The position numbers and the translations under genes are program-made. This document shows, one piece after another, positions 17,711 to 26,766 of a DNA stretch of 41,950 nt. The stretch comes from Alphaproteobacteria bacterium (GTDB taxonomy: Bacteria > Pseudomonadota > Alphaproteobacteria > RF32 > CAG-239): the NCBI GenBank assembly GCA_017471705.1, contig JAFUSH010000031.1, positions 1-41,950 on the forward strand, written 5' to 3'. The notes beneath the pieces were generated by a model. The model was not told the origin of the DNA and did not search any database. It was given only the letters and a program-made list of their open reading frames with translations. Numbering within the stretch: position 1 is the first letter of the stretch; each line of letters starts with the position of its first letter.

Positions 17711-18163
17711 ATGTCAATACGCAAAATATTTTTTCTTTCAATGATGCTTATATGCACGGCTTGTTCTTCGGACTTGTTTTTGAAACATAACGGTAATATG
17801 CCGGAGGAAAGTAAAGTCGAGAAAGTTGCTGTAGGGCAGACAAAAGCGACCGTTACGGAAAATTTAGGTACTCCGAGTTCGGTTACGGGTTTAAGTGATG
17901 ACCATTGGATTTATATGTCCTCAACACAGAAAAAAGTAGCTTTTCTGCGTCCGGAAGAATTGGACAGAGATATTCTTGCTCTTACTTTTGAAGACGGTAA
18001 AGTAAGCAAAATAGAAAAATTTAATTTGCAAGACGGTAATAAAATAAAAATTGATGATGACGAAACACAGACGGCCAATCCTAATATTGGCTTTTTCCGC
18101 AAATATTTCGGCGGTGTCGGACAATATATGCCGTTTGGCGGATCTTCGGATAAGGAACTTTAA
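17711..18163 (+). CDS. bamE: BamE/SmpA/OmlA-family outer-membrane lipoprotein
   Basis: Accessory lipoprotein of the outer-membrane beta-barrel assembly (BAM) complex. 150 residues. The signal peptide MSIRKIFFLSMMLICTAC ends in lipobox C-T-A-C, lipidated Cys18. The SmpA/OmlA core is VEKVAVGQTKATVTENLGTPS, then DDHWIYMSS and a beta strand ILALTFEDGKVSKIEKF. The C-terminal GFFRKYFGGVGQYMPFG segment resembles the alphaproteobacterial tail. The stop is 2 bp before the start of the FtsK-like gene, and AAGGA inside the end of bamE serves that gene. Confidence 0.88.
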   Translation: MSIRKIFFLSMMLICTACSSDLFLKHNGNMPEESKVEKVAVGQTKATVTENLGTPSSVTGLSDDHWIYMSSTQKKVAFLRPEELDRDILALTFEDGKVSKIEKFNLQDGNKIKIDDDETQTANPNIGFFRKYFGGVGQYMPFGGSSDKEL

Positions 18164-18165
18164 TA

Positions 18166-19503
18166 ATGACTGAAATTATCTCTGATGATATAAAAATACG
18201 CTTGCCGCATACTTTGACTCATTTCGGTATAAAGGGTGAAATAGGAGAAGTTATCGAGGGTCCGCTGATTTATGATGTACAGTTTAAATTGGCGGAAGGT
18301 TCTAAGTTCTCTTATTTGGAAGGTCTGATTAAAGATATAGCTCGTGAGTTGGGCGTCAGCGGAATCAGAGTTTCGCAGATTCCGAATTCGGTTTATATCA
18401 GTTTTGAAATTCCGTTGCCGCAGGCAAAAACAGTTCCGTTTTCTCCGATAACGTATTCAGCCGAATTTATGCGGGCAACCTATGCTTTGCCGATTTGCGT
18501 CGGCGTGAATATGCACGGCGAACCGGTTATGAAAGATTTAAGCAAAATGCCGCATCTTTTGGTGGCCGGTACTACGGGGTCCGGCAAGTCTGTCGGGCTT
18601 AATTCTTTTATTTTATCGTTGATTACCAAAAAGAAACCGGAAGAATTACAATTTGTGCTGATAGATCCCAAACGCATAGAGTTCAGTATGTACAATAATC
18701 AAAAATATATGATGCGTCCGGTTATTACCGATATGAACTCAGCCTGCGCCTGTTTATCTCAATTGGCCGGTGAGATGGAAGAACGTTATACCGTATTTGA
18801 AAAAGAAATGGTGCGCAATATCGGAGAATATCACAAAAAAGGCGGAAAAATGCCTTATATTGTATGCGTGATTGATGAATTTGCCGATTTAATTATGTTT
18901 GATAAAACTGTTGAAAAACAAGTTCAGATATTGGCTCAAAAATCTCGTGCCGCCGGTATTCATCTTGTTATTGCCACGCAAAGACCATCGGTTGACGTTA
19001 TTACCGGAACGATTAAAGCTAATTTGCCTACCAGATTATCGTATAAAGTTTCATCTCCTGCCGATTCTATGACTGTTTTGAATACGACCGGAGCCGAAGA
19101 TTTGGTAGGACGCGGCGATTCGCTTTTGCTGGAAGAAAACGGTACGCTTACCCGTATTTTAGGGGCATACGTTTCCGATGAAGATATTATGAATACGTTG
19201 GAACCGTATCGTTGCAAAATGGAAGAAAAAAAGACCTATGATGTTATTCTGAAAGAAAAACAAGAAGAACAAAAGGTAATTATATCGGAAAGAATGCAAA
19301 AGAATGAACAGAAAAAAGGTGTGTTTGCCAAGATTTGGGATTTTTGGTGTCGCTTGGGCAAACGAAATCAAAATCGTATCATCAATATGATTGTGGGTTT
19401 TATCTTGGCTTTGTTCGGAGTCAAATCAACAACCGGTTCATCTGCTCGCAACTTGCGCAATGCTGTGCAGAAAACGGCCAAGAAAATAAGTAAAAAAAGG
19501 TAA
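18166..19503 (+). CDS. Short FtsK/SpoIIIE-type DNA translocase ATPase with C-terminal membrane segment
   Basis: 445 residues. Residues ~20-105 match the FtsK alpha subdomain (EGPLIYDVQFKLAEG, IPNSVYISFEIP). The RecA-like beta subdomain has Walker A GTTGSGKS (135-142), IDPKRIEFSMY (166-176), Walker B VCVIDEFADLIM (233-244) and SRAAGIHLVIATQRPSVDVI (260-279). Two standard parts are missing: the four-helix N-terminal membrane domain and the C-terminal gamma winged helix that reads KOPS. Instead a Lys/Glu-rich linker leads to one hydrophobic segment (IINMIVGFILALFGV, ~405-419) and a basic tail. It is coupled to bamE. It may be the only FtsK or a specialised paralogue; the window cannot tell. Confidence 0.88.
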   Translation: MTEIISDDIKIRLPHTLTHFGIKGEIGEVIEGPLIYDVQFKLAEGSKFSYLEGLIKDIARELGVSGIRVSQIPNSVYISFEIPLPQAKTVPFSPITYSAEFMRATYALPICVGVNMHGEPVMKDLSKMPHLLVAGTTGSGKSVGLNSFILSLITKKKPEELQFVLIDPKRIEFSMYNNQKYMMRPVITDMNSACACLSQLAGEMEERYTVFEKEMVRNIGEYHKKGGKMPYIVCVIDEFADLIMFDKTVEKQVQILAQKSRAAGIHLVIATQRPSVDVITGTIKANLPTRLSYKVSSPADSMTVLNTTGAEDLVGRGDSLLLEENGTLTRILGAYVSDEDIMNTLEPYRCKMEEKKTYDVILKEKQEEQKVIISERMQKNEQKKGVFAKIWDFWCRLGKRNQNRIINMIVGFILALFGVKSTTGSSARNLRNAVQKTAKKISKKR

Positions 19504-19519
19504 GAGCAACGGAAAAATG

Positions 19520-20095
19520 TTATGAATGACCGGTTATGGCAACAAAACTGTCCATACGTATTCCGGATTCGTCTAATGCGCGTTGCCATTTTTCCGCATC
19601 CTTGGTGCGGAACAGAAGTTCTTTATCGGAATCAATAACCAGCCAATCATTGTTTAAAATTTCATTTTCCAATTGTTGCGGCTGCCAAAATGAATAACCC
19701 AACGCCACCAATTTATCATCAGGTCCCTTGTCAAAGGCAATATCGGCAATTATCTCATTGGTGGAAGATACGGCGATACCGTCGGCAATTTCAATGGTTC
19801 CTTCTTTCATATAATCGGTGGAATGCAGAACCATACCGCGGATTTTTTCCAAAGGTCCGCCGGTATATAGATTGACTTCGTTCAATTTTTCATAACTTTT
19901 CAGCGGCAATTGCAAAGACAAATCGGAAAAAGTATATTTTTCCAAAGGCTTATTGATAATAATTCCCATAGCCCCGCGGTTTGTATGCGAACAAATATAT
20001 ACGACGGAACGTGAAAAAATATCATCACCGTCAAGTATCGGCATAGCTATTAAAAACTTTCCCATCAAAGAATATTTATCAATAAATTCATCCAT
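19520..20095 (-). CDS. YqgE/AlgH family protein (UPF0301)
   Basis: 191 residues. The UPF0301 hallmarks are present: GKFLIAMPILDGDDIFSRSVVYIC near the N-terminus, GAMGIIINKPL, YTGGPLEKIRGMVLHS and the C-terminal LVALGYSFWQPQQLENEI. The biochemical role is unknown; AlgH is named for an alginate regulatory phenotype in Pseudomonas. It is convergent with the FtsK-like gene (16 bp between stops) and divergent from the DsbD-like gene. Confidence 0.92.
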   Translation of the reverse strand: MDEFIDKYSLMGKFLIAMPILDGDDIFSRSVVYICSHTNRGAMGIIINKPLEKYTFSDLSLQLPLKSYEKLNEVNLYTGGPLEKIRGMVLHSTDYMKEGTIEIADGIAVSSTNEIIADIAFDKGPDDKLVALGYSFWQPQQLENEILNNDWLVIDSDKELLFRTKDAEKWQRALDESGIRMDSFVAITGHS

Positions 20096-20185
20096 TTTGC
20101 CACATACCGTAAAAAATAAGTTTGTTTTTTAACTATTTTAGTGTATCATAAATTTATGGATATTTGAAGAATAAACATCAAAAAA

Positions 20186-22897
20186 ATGAAACACTTATAC
20201 CCTTATATAGTTTGTCTGTTTTTATTTTTCAACAATTTGGCCTGTGCGGCCGAAAAAGTTGTTATGCCCGATGATTTTAAAGGCGATGCTACCATACGGC
20301 AGGTCGAGCTGCTCAATAAAGGAGAAAACGAGCATTTGACCGGCGAACAGATGATTCAAATACTTTATGAAATAGGTTCTTATTTTTATAATAAGTATAC
20401 TTTGGATGATATATTTAAAGAAGATTTTATTGAGCAAATCCGCCCGTTTTTTCCGGAAGATACGGATAGTCAGCTTGAAGATAAACTCACTATGTTAAGG
20501 GTAGGGGTTAATATTTACGATAAAATAAAAGAAGTCTATAGCGAATATGTGAAAAAGTATTTGGTTCCGGAAGTATATCGCAAAGTAAAGAGTGCCGATG
20601 ATTACGACCATCCCGATGATGTGAAATACATAGAAGCGGAACCGGGATATTTTGTTAAAGTTTATAATTTCAAAAAATTTTTAACGTACAGTAATAACGA
20701 AAGAGAAAGACAAGCTATCAGCGAGTTCGAGCAAAAAGGTGAGGATAAAAACAGCATACGCAATAAAATTATACGCATCATAAAAACGGCAAATTGGAAA
20801 AAAGTTCTGTTTTACGGTTCGGTTTATGAAAATCCGCTGGCTTCGAAAGAAGGAGTTTCGCCGCAGCAGGAAAGTATGGATGTTAAAGCTCGGTTGATTT
20901 CAAAAAATACGTACATCCGCGGACAAAAAGAACTATATATCGGTATAGGATTGGAAACAGCCTTATATACATTTATTATCGCTAATGACATATCGCGGGA
21001 GGTTACCAAACCGCAAATTGATTTGAGCGGTTCCGAGAATATTGAAACAAGTGAGGTGTTATATCCGATTCCCCTGAACGCGGGAAAGCATTCTTTTGTG
21101 CATAAATATTTCGGAGAATTTCTGCTCCCGATTAAAATAACCGTGAAAGATGTAAATAAACCGATTATGATTAGAGCAAAGGTTAAATTATTTTCTTGCG
21201 ATAATAACCTTAATTGTTCACCGGAAGAATTTGATTTTGAATTGCCTCTTTTAACCGACGGTGAAGAAATACTCTCAAACGGATACGATAATTATTTTAA
21301 TATGACGCTGTCAAGATTGCCGGAAGGTGACAGCAAGCATTTGACCTTGAAAAAAATGGTGGTTGATACCGATAAAGAAAATAATCAGGTACTGCGTTTA
21401 GAATTTATCAGCGATAAAAAAATCAAAAATTTCAAATTATTTGCCGAAGCTGGAGATGAAATAGTTTTGTTTGATGCTCCTCTCATCAGTCTGCAGGAAA
21501 ACAAGGTTTATGTGCGGCTTATTCCGCACGGGCGGCAAGATACTCTTGATATGGCAGATATGACTTTTACAATAAGTGCCGTTTTAAATAATTCTTATTA
21601 TTATCGTAAAACGCTTCAGGCCGGTATATCGTCGGATTTTGATACGGAGGCTTTGCAGCTTAATTTCGGTTTACTTTTCTTGGCAATATTGGGCGGACTT
21701 ATCCTTAACTTTATGCCTTGCGTCTTTCCGGTAATATCATTAAAGATGATGGCTTTCAGCAAAACGAAAGCTCGACAAAGAGCCGCATTGAGAAAAGATT
21801 TAGGGCAAACGGTTGCCGGAATTTTCTGCGGTTTTACCTTATTGATTGCGATGTTATGGTCGGCAAAGTATTTAGGGTATTCTTTGGGTTGGGGAATGCA
21901 ATTCCAAAATATGGGATTTTTAGTGGTTATGACATTTATGGTGACCATAATTATTGTCGCTTTGCCGATACTTAATTTTAATGATATGGCATTACCCGAT
22001 TTCGGAAAGTATTCGGGGTTTGTAATCGGTAATTTGGCGGTGCTTTTGGCAACACCTTGCACCGGTCCTTACTTGGCCAGTGCCATCGGTTTCGCTTTAG
22101 CCGGAAGTTATGCCGATATTTTGATAATTATGTATGGAGTTGCATTGGGCTTATCAATTCCGTATATACTTATTTTGACTTTAAAACAGCCGGAAACCTT
22201 TTTTCCCAAGCCGGGAGATTGGATGCTTAAATTGGAAATATTTATACGGGTAATGCTGTATTTGACTTTAGGGTGGTTTTTGCTGTTGATATTTGAACAG
22301 ACGGATTGGCGCTTTATTCTCAAATTTGCGGCAATAATATTATTGTTTGTGTTCATTATGGGGATAAATAAGAAATTTTTGGAATATCTTGACGGCATCT
22401 TTGATGAGCGGATACCGGTAGAAGCTCTGCTTAAAATCCGTCGCGGTACCTATGTCTTTATATTAATGCTGTTTATTTTGTTTTCTTGGATTTGTACCAA
22501 TATGGCGCAAACCAGTTTTCAAAAAAATTATGAAACAAATATGAAAAATCGTCTGACTTTTATTGATAAAAACTTGATAAATGAATATTTGGACGAAGGG
22601 CATCCGGTTTTGGTTGAAATCAGTGCAGATTGGTGTTTGACCTGCCACGCCAATAAAGTTTTCGTATTCAATAAAAACAATATGGAAAACTGGAAACAAA
22701 CGTATGATTTGGAATTTCTAAGGGTCGATTGGACCAATTACAACAAAGAAATCTTGGATTATATGGAAAAGTTCGGTCGCAAAGGTCTGCCTTTCTACAT
22801 TTTATATACTCCGTTCATAAGAGAGGGAATGGTATTACCGGAGATATTTGAAGAAACAGATTTATCGCAAATCCTAAAAGTTTCGCAAATGCGTTAA
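20186..22897 (+). CDS. DsbD/ScsB-like thiol:disulfide interchange protein with long N-terminal region
   Basis: Moves electrons from cytoplasmic thioredoxin through the membrane to periplasmic thiol proteins. 903 residues. A signal peptide spans ~1-22. Residues ~23-230 are unassigned and charged. Residues ~230-360 resemble a ScsB-type DsbD alpha domain, with Cys-x5-Cys in FSCDNNLNC. The transmembrane domain (~490-790) has the paired cysteines Cys512 (NFMPCVFPV) and Cys625 (ATPCTGPY). The C-terminal thioredoxin domain has Cys817-Leu-Thr-Cys820 (DWCLTCHANK). E. coli DsbD is about 565 residues, so the N-terminal extension is notable. The stop overlaps the convergent patatin-like gene by 4 bp. Confidence 0.9.
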   Translation: MKHLYPYIVCLFLFFNNLACAAEKVVMPDDFKGDATIRQVELLNKGENEHLTGEQMIQILYEIGSYFYNKYTLDDIFKEDFIEQIRPFFPEDTDSQLEDKLTMLRVGVNIYDKIKEVYSEYVKKYLVPEVYRKVKSADDYDHPDDVKYIEAEPGYFVKVYNFKKFLTYSNNERERQAISEFEQKGEDKNSIRNKIIRIIKTANWKKVLFYGSVYENPLASKEGVSPQQESMDVKARLISKNTYIRGQKELYIGIGLETALYTFIIANDISREVTKPQIDLSGSENIETSEVLYPIPLNAGKHSFVHKYFGEFLLPIKITVKDVNKPIMIRAKVKLFSCDNNLNCSPEEFDFELPLLTDGEEILSNGYDNYFNMTLSRLPEGDSKHLTLKKMVVDTDKENNQVLRLEFISDKKIKNFKLFAEAGDEIVLFDAPLISLQENKVYVRLIPHGRQDTLDMADMTFTISAVLNNSYYYRKTLQAGISSDFDTEALQLNFGLLFLAILGGLILNFMPCVFPVISLKMMAFSKTKARQRAALRKDLGQTVAGIFCGFTLLIAMLWSAKYLGYSLGWGMQFQNMGFLVVMTFMVTIIIVALPILNFNDMALPDFGKYSGFVIGNLAVLLATPCTGPYLASAIGFALAGSYADILIIMYGVALGLSIPYILILTLKQPETFFPKPGDWMLKLEIFIRVMLYLTLGWFLLLIFEQTDWRFILKFAAIILLFVFIMGINKKFLEYLDGIFDERIPVEALLKIRRGTYVFILMLFILFSWICTNMAQTSFQKNYETNMKNRLTFIDKNLINEYLDEGHPVLVEISADWCLTCHANKVFVFNKNNMENWKQTYDLEFLRVDWTNYNKEILDYMEKFGRKGLPFYILYTPFIREGMVLPEIFEETDLSQILKVSQMR

Positions 22898-23742
22898 ATT
22901 TGTTTGATAAATTCAGTTAATTCAGGTAAGGCATTGAGAGCATCTGAACGTCCCAATTCATAAACTTCGCGTAATATATGCTCATTTTTTTCGGTATGGC
23001 TGATTTTTATAAATTTACTCGGGCGAATAACAAAAACTTTGCCTTCTTTCTGCATTTTTTCAATATAAGCCAATTCGTTATTATACATAATGTGCCGATT
23101 CTTTATTGCCTCAATGAAACGAGGAAATTTACGATAAATAAAATAAGCCAGCCAAGTCAGTTTATTGGGTTTTTTCGTATATCCGGCAGCGCGGGTTTGC
23201 ACCACTACGCATTTATCGTATCCCATATCCTGAAATGCTTTTACCGGAATACTGTCGGCAATGCCGCCGTCAAGATACAGTTTGTTATTTATTTTGCTTA
23301 TGCGCGAAACAAACGGCATAGAGGCGGACGCACGCAAATAAGGCATTTTTTCGCGTAATTCTTCGCAACGGATATATTCTGCTTTACCGGATTGCAGATT
23401 GGTGCAAGTTACATAAAATGCGGTTGCTGATGTTTCAAATTTTTGATGGTCAAAAGGAAACAGCTTTTCAGGCAGGTCGTGATAACAAAACTGCTCACCT
23501 ACCATATTTCCGGTAGTAATAAGCGAATAAAAACTCATATAGCGCTTATCCGAAGCGTATTTCAGCGTGTAATTAATGCTTCTGCCGATTTGTCCGGAAA
23601 CGAAAGAACAACCGTGAATGGCGCCTGCCGAAACTCCGATTACACCATCGAAATAAACTTTATTTTCAGCCAAAATATCTAATACGCCGGCGGTATATAT
23701 GGCGCGATGCGCTCCGCCTTCAAGCACTAATCCGGTTGCCAT
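22894..23742 (-). CDS. Patatin-like phospholipase, YjjU type
   Basis: Predicted serine acyl hydrolase with a Ser-Asp dyad. 282 residues from the ATG at 23740-23742; the in-frame TTG 15 bp upstream is less likely. The oxyanion-hole region is GLVLEGGAHRAIYTAG (4-19), the nucleophile elbow is GVSAG with Ser38, and the catalytic Asp158 lies in YLDGGIADSIP. The C-terminal part with VIRPSKFIKI fits the YjjU/RssA branch. There is no signal peptide, so it should be cytoplasmic or membrane-peripheral. The start overlaps the end of the MORN-like gene by 16 bp, so they are probably co-translated. Confidence 0.9.
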   Translation of the reverse strand: MATGLVLEGGAHRAIYTAGVLDILAENKVYFDGVIGVSAGAIHGCSFVSGQIGRSINYTLKYASDKRYMSFYSLITTGNMVGEQFCYHDLPEKLFPFDHQKFETSATAFYVTCTNLQSGKAEYIRCEELREKMPYLRASASMPFVSRISKINNKLYLDGGIADSIPVKAFQDMGYDKCVVVQTRAAGYTKKPNKLTWLAYFIYRKFPRFIEAIKNRHIMYNNELAYIEKMQKEGKVFVIRPSKFIKISHTEKNEHILREVYELGRSDALNALPELTEFIKQI

Positions 23743-24458
23743 ATCGGTAATCCGCAATTATAAATTTGGTTTTCGGGAAAAGATCTGAGCGTTGCCGGCT
23801 TTATGTTTTCTTTTTTGCCGTTTTTATTGCAAAATCCTTTCTCAAGTTTTCCGTTTTTATACCTCATACGTCCGTATAATTTGCCATCTACCAAATACAG
23901 GTCAAGCATTCCGTCCAATTTATTGTTTTTATAATTGGCTGAAACTTCTATACCGCGCCTCTGATAATATGATTTATACATACCGTTTTTTCGTCCTTCT
24001 TTGTAATACAGACGCAGTTTCGGATTTCCGTTAGGATAAAAAAACGAGCACAAACCGGTGAGATACCCTTTTTTATAGTTTTCTATGCTCACATAATTGC
24101 CATCGGAATTTTTGAGAGCAATTTTTCCTTCCAACGGTTTTCGGTTGGCATCAAGACAATATTTAATCCCGTCATTTTCTTTTAGGCAATTATAAGATAT
24201 CGGTATTTCTTGTGAGCTTCTCGCCAACAAAAAACCTTTAAGATTCTGTTCAGTCGAAATTTGAGCTTTTGCCGGCTCTGATTGCGCTTGTTCTTCAAAC
24301 TCTGCCTGCTGATTTTCCTGTGTTCCGTATTTCATCTGGTAGCGCGGTTGTGTGTTTTGCGGTTGTTCTGTTTGCGCTTTAGGTATAGAAATGCCGCAAA
24401 AAGCAGGCGAGGAAAAACAAAAATAAATTATTGCCAAGACCGATAATTTGAGTTTCAT
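23727..24458 (-). CDS. Exported MORN-like (YwqK-type) repeat protein
   Basis: 243 residues. A signal peptide (MKLKLSVLAIIYFCFSSPAFC) is followed by a Gln/Glu-rich linker and a C-terminal half made of toxin-antitoxin YwqK/MORN_2-like beta-hairpin repeats: LTGLCSFFYPNGNPKLRLYY, KEGRKNGMYKSYYQ, NNKLDGMLDLYLVDGKLYGR and MRYKNGKLEKGFCNKNGK. Such repeats form beta sheets, often involved in protein contacts; the YwqK name does not prove an antitoxin role. AAGGA lies before the ATG, and the gene starts 15 bp after the upstream helical protein gene. It appears to form an operon with the patatin-like gene. Confidence 0.82.
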   Translation of the reverse strand: MKLKLSVLAIIYFCFSSPAFCGISIPKAQTEQPQNTQPRYQMKYGTQENQQAEFEEQAQSEPAKAQISTEQNLKGFLLARSSQEIPISYNCLKENDGIKYCLDANRKPLEGKIALKNSDGNYVSIENYKKGYLTGLCSFFYPNGNPKLRLYYKEGRKNGMYKSYYQRRGIEVSANYKNNKLDGMLDLYLVDGKLYGRMRYKNGKLEKGFCNKNGKKENIKPATLRSFPENQIYNCGLPIWQPD

Positions 24459-24473
24459 TGATTAAATCCTTTT

Positions 24474-25931
24474 TTATTTATTAAAATAATCGTGTCCTTT
24501 AGATGACATCATCGGGAACATAAGAGTGTCCGTTTTTTTGGAATCGTTTCCATATTTTTTCTTTAATCGGTCAAGAGTACGGATTGTTTTTTTATCGTCG
24601 GGAGATAGTATTTCCCGTATTTTTTTATCGATATTATCATAAAGGTTACGGTCTTCAATATCTATATCCGGCAGCTCGTGAAACTCATTTATGCAAGATT
24701 TATACAAATTGATTTTGAGTTTTTCATCTTTGACCGCGTCAGCCAGTTTTGCATATTCTCTTATGCGAGGTCTTCCGTCCAGCAATGTAGCAATTTCCAG
24801 ACGAGTTGAAATAAAATCATCGTTATAGGCAAATTTCTGAGCTTTTGAAATGCTGTCCAACAAATCGATACGGTCTTTCTTGTTGGATACATAAGCCAAA
24901 GCGTCACGATAATGTTTCACTGCATTTTCGATACGCTCATCTCTGCCGACAAATCCGTCGACCCTTTGCAGGTTTATTAAAGTATCCGCACACAATTTAT
25001 GAGCGCGGAACTTATCTCTTTCGGTAGCATTTTCGTTGCTTATTATGCGTTCGCAGGCATCGGTTATTTTTTGAGGGTTGTAATCGGAGCTGTCATTCCA
25101 AGCATTTTGAATGTTAGCCACCATTATAATATTGCGCGAAGTTAAATCTAAAGCCTTCTTTTTATATTCCATTGCGCGGTAGTGCCATTTATTAACGGCG
25201 GTCATATTATTAACACGATTGGATTCACCCTCATATATCTCTGATACATTATAGTAAAATTGCGACAATTGTTCATCATTCACGATTTTAAAATCAGGAT
25301 TTTCTTTATCGTCATCAATTGAAATTGATAAATCTTCCATCGCCGTAACTATACCGCTCAATTCGGTAATATTGTTTTTGTCATTGTATATGTGCCAAGT
25401 CTGACGATTTAATTTCATCATTTCATAGTCTTCCAGCAAAAATACATTCTGTCCGGCGCGTTTGGCAAAAATTTCATCATAAGTATCTTCCACCGAATTT
25501 GCGATATTTATATTCATTCCCACTAAAGAGAAAATGTTTTCAAAAGCTTTATCAATCTTTTTCTTATTCAAACTGGTGGACATAGTCTTAACGTAATCCA
25601 ATCTGTCGCGTATATAATCGGTGATAACGGCCTGTTGACGTTCATCTTCAATACCGGAATTAACATCTTCTTGAGTAAATTTGTCGCCGAAGTGTCTCTC
25701 ATACAGGCTGTTCATATATTCAGAACCGTTTTCATCATCTATGGAACAGCTATGCAGAAGCAAAAGCGCCCGCTTATACAATTGAAGCACACTCCAAGCT
25801 TCTACTTGGTCTGCGCTTGAGATAACCGGCACCTGCGGTTCGATATCTTCTTCAGAGGCTGGCGCTGTTTTATCGGATTGTATGGCATCGCCCTCAAGCA
25901 ATTCTTCGTCGGTATATTTTTCTTCTGTCAT
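24474..25931 (-). CDS. Helical, possibly TPR-like cytoplasmic protein
   Basis: 485 residues, family not recognised. The start is the ATG at 25929-25931, with AAGGAG 7 bp upstream and a promoter whose -10 box ends at 25954. The N-terminal ~40 residues are acidic and disordered (EELLEGDAIQSD, ASEEDIEPQ). The rest is strongly helical. The C-terminal part (~residues 230-430) shows paired amphipathic helices of ~35-residue spacing (WHYRAMEYKKKALDL, AVKHYRDALAYVSNKKDR) that look like degenerate TPR or SEL1-type repeats. No membrane segment. First gene of the 25931-22894 operon. Confidence 0.75.
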   Translation of the reverse strand: MTEEKYTDEELLEGDAIQSDKTAPASEEDIEPQVPVISSADQVEAWSVLQLYKRALLLLHSCSIDDENGSEYMNSLYERHFGDKFTQEDVNSGIEDERQQAVITDYIRDRLDYVKTMSTSLNKKKIDKAFENIFSLVGMNINIANSVEDTYDEIFAKRAGQNVFLLEDYEMMKLNRQTWHIYNDKNNITELSGIVTAMEDLSISIDDDKENPDFKIVNDEQLSQFYYNVSEIYEGESNRVNNMTAVNKWHYRAMEYKKKALDLTSRNIIMVANIQNAWNDSSDYNPQKITDACERIISNENATERDKFRAHKLCADTLINLQRVDGFVGRDERIENAVKHYRDALAYVSNKKDRIDLLDSISKAQKFAYNDDFISTRLEIATLLDGRPRIREYAKLADAVKDEKLKINLYKSCINEFHELPDIDIEDRNLYDNIDKKIREILSPDDKKTIRTLDRLKKKYGNDSKKTDTLMFPMMSSKGHDYFNK

Positions 25932-25953
25932 AAGTTTCTCCTTGAACACACCT

Positions 25954-25983
25954 AATATAATCATATTTTAAGTTTTATTTCAA
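25954..25983 (-). promoter_or_regulatory. Promoter of the helical/MORN/patatin operon
   Basis: On the minus strand TTGAAA (25983-25978), 18 bp, TATATT (25959-25954). Transcription would begin near 25947, leaving a very short leader with AAGGAGA before the ATG at 25931. An inverted repeat TTTGTCAAA/TTTGACAAA lies just upstream (25990-26017) and could be an operator. Confidence 0.6.
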
Positions 25984-26023
25984 GAAAAATTTGTCAAATA
26001 TATGTTTTTTTGACAAATAAAAA

Positions 26024-26047
26024 AACAGCTCCGCGCAGGGAGCTGTT
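26024..26047 (-). terminator. Intrinsic terminator of the beta-barrel gene
   Basis: A 9-bp stem AACAGCTCC/GGAGCTGTT with a 6-nt loop. Read on the minus strand it is followed by a run of T residues. It starts 17 bp after the stop at 26064. Confidence 0.88.
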
Positions 26048-26063
26048 AGGCAGTTTGAGCAGA

Positions 26064-26633
26064 TTAAAAGCGGTACAGCATACCAACAGTAACTTCTTTT
26101 AAGTTATTCATTCTTTTTGTTCCGATGTATGAATATCTGCCGACAACGCGCGCCGACCAATTATTGTTCATATCATACTGCATACCGATACCGGCACGGT
26201 AGCCTACTTTAGTAGTAGAACTGTTAGGCATTTGCTTATACTTAATATCATAAATAGCACCGCCTGCTGTTAATAAGGCTCCCAAATTGGAACACATAAT
26301 CGGCATTTTGCCGTATAAATCCATAGCGTATGCTTGAAAACTGTTTTTGGATTTACCGCTTCCGTAAGGGTTTGAATTTTTCAAATCACCGGACATTTGA
26401 TATGAAAATTCCGTATATACATTTTTATCCCATTCCATACCCAAATCAGCCTTTCCGGAATGGAAATTCTTTTTGAAATTTTTAGCATCACCGCCCTGAT
26501 GAGCACGGCTGTATACATAATCAGCACCGATATAAGGACGAACCGAAACATTTTGCCACATATTGTGATAACCTGCTTCGGCATTTAACGACATCAGACA
26601 AGCAACGCCTGATAATAACAATATCTTTTTCAT
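26064..26633 (-). CDS. Outer-membrane beta-barrel protein, OmpA/Omp25-like
   Basis: 189 residues. Signal peptide MKKILLLSGVACLMSLNAEA, then SVRPYIGADYVYSRAHQGG, the usual first strand of small OmpA-like porin barrels. Alternating aromatic/hydrophobic strands (VYTEFSYQMSG, GYRAGIGMQYDMN, WSARVVGRYSYIG) end in VTVGMLYRF with a terminal Phe, the BAM recognition signal. Probably eight strands, a structural or adhesion-type surface protein. It stands alone, with its own terminator. Confidence 0.85.
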   Translation of the reverse strand: MKKILLLSGVACLMSLNAEAGYHNMWQNVSVRPYIGADYVYSRAHQGGDAKNFKKNFHSGKADLGMEWDKNVYTEFSYQMSGDLKNSNPYGSGKSKNSFQAYAMDLYGKMPIMCSNLGALLTAGGAIYDIKYKQMPNSSTTKVGYRAGIGMQYDMNNNWSARVVGRYSYIGTKRMNNLKEVTVGMLYRF

Positions 26634-26766
26634 ATTTTATTTTCTCCATTTATAAATGTTAAAATGAATTTTGCGTTACGAGGTGTATATAACCGTGAAA
26701 AATAAAATTTAAATGGTGACAGTAAAAAAAAATACCTTTATCCTGTCATCAGCAAGGAGAAAACTT

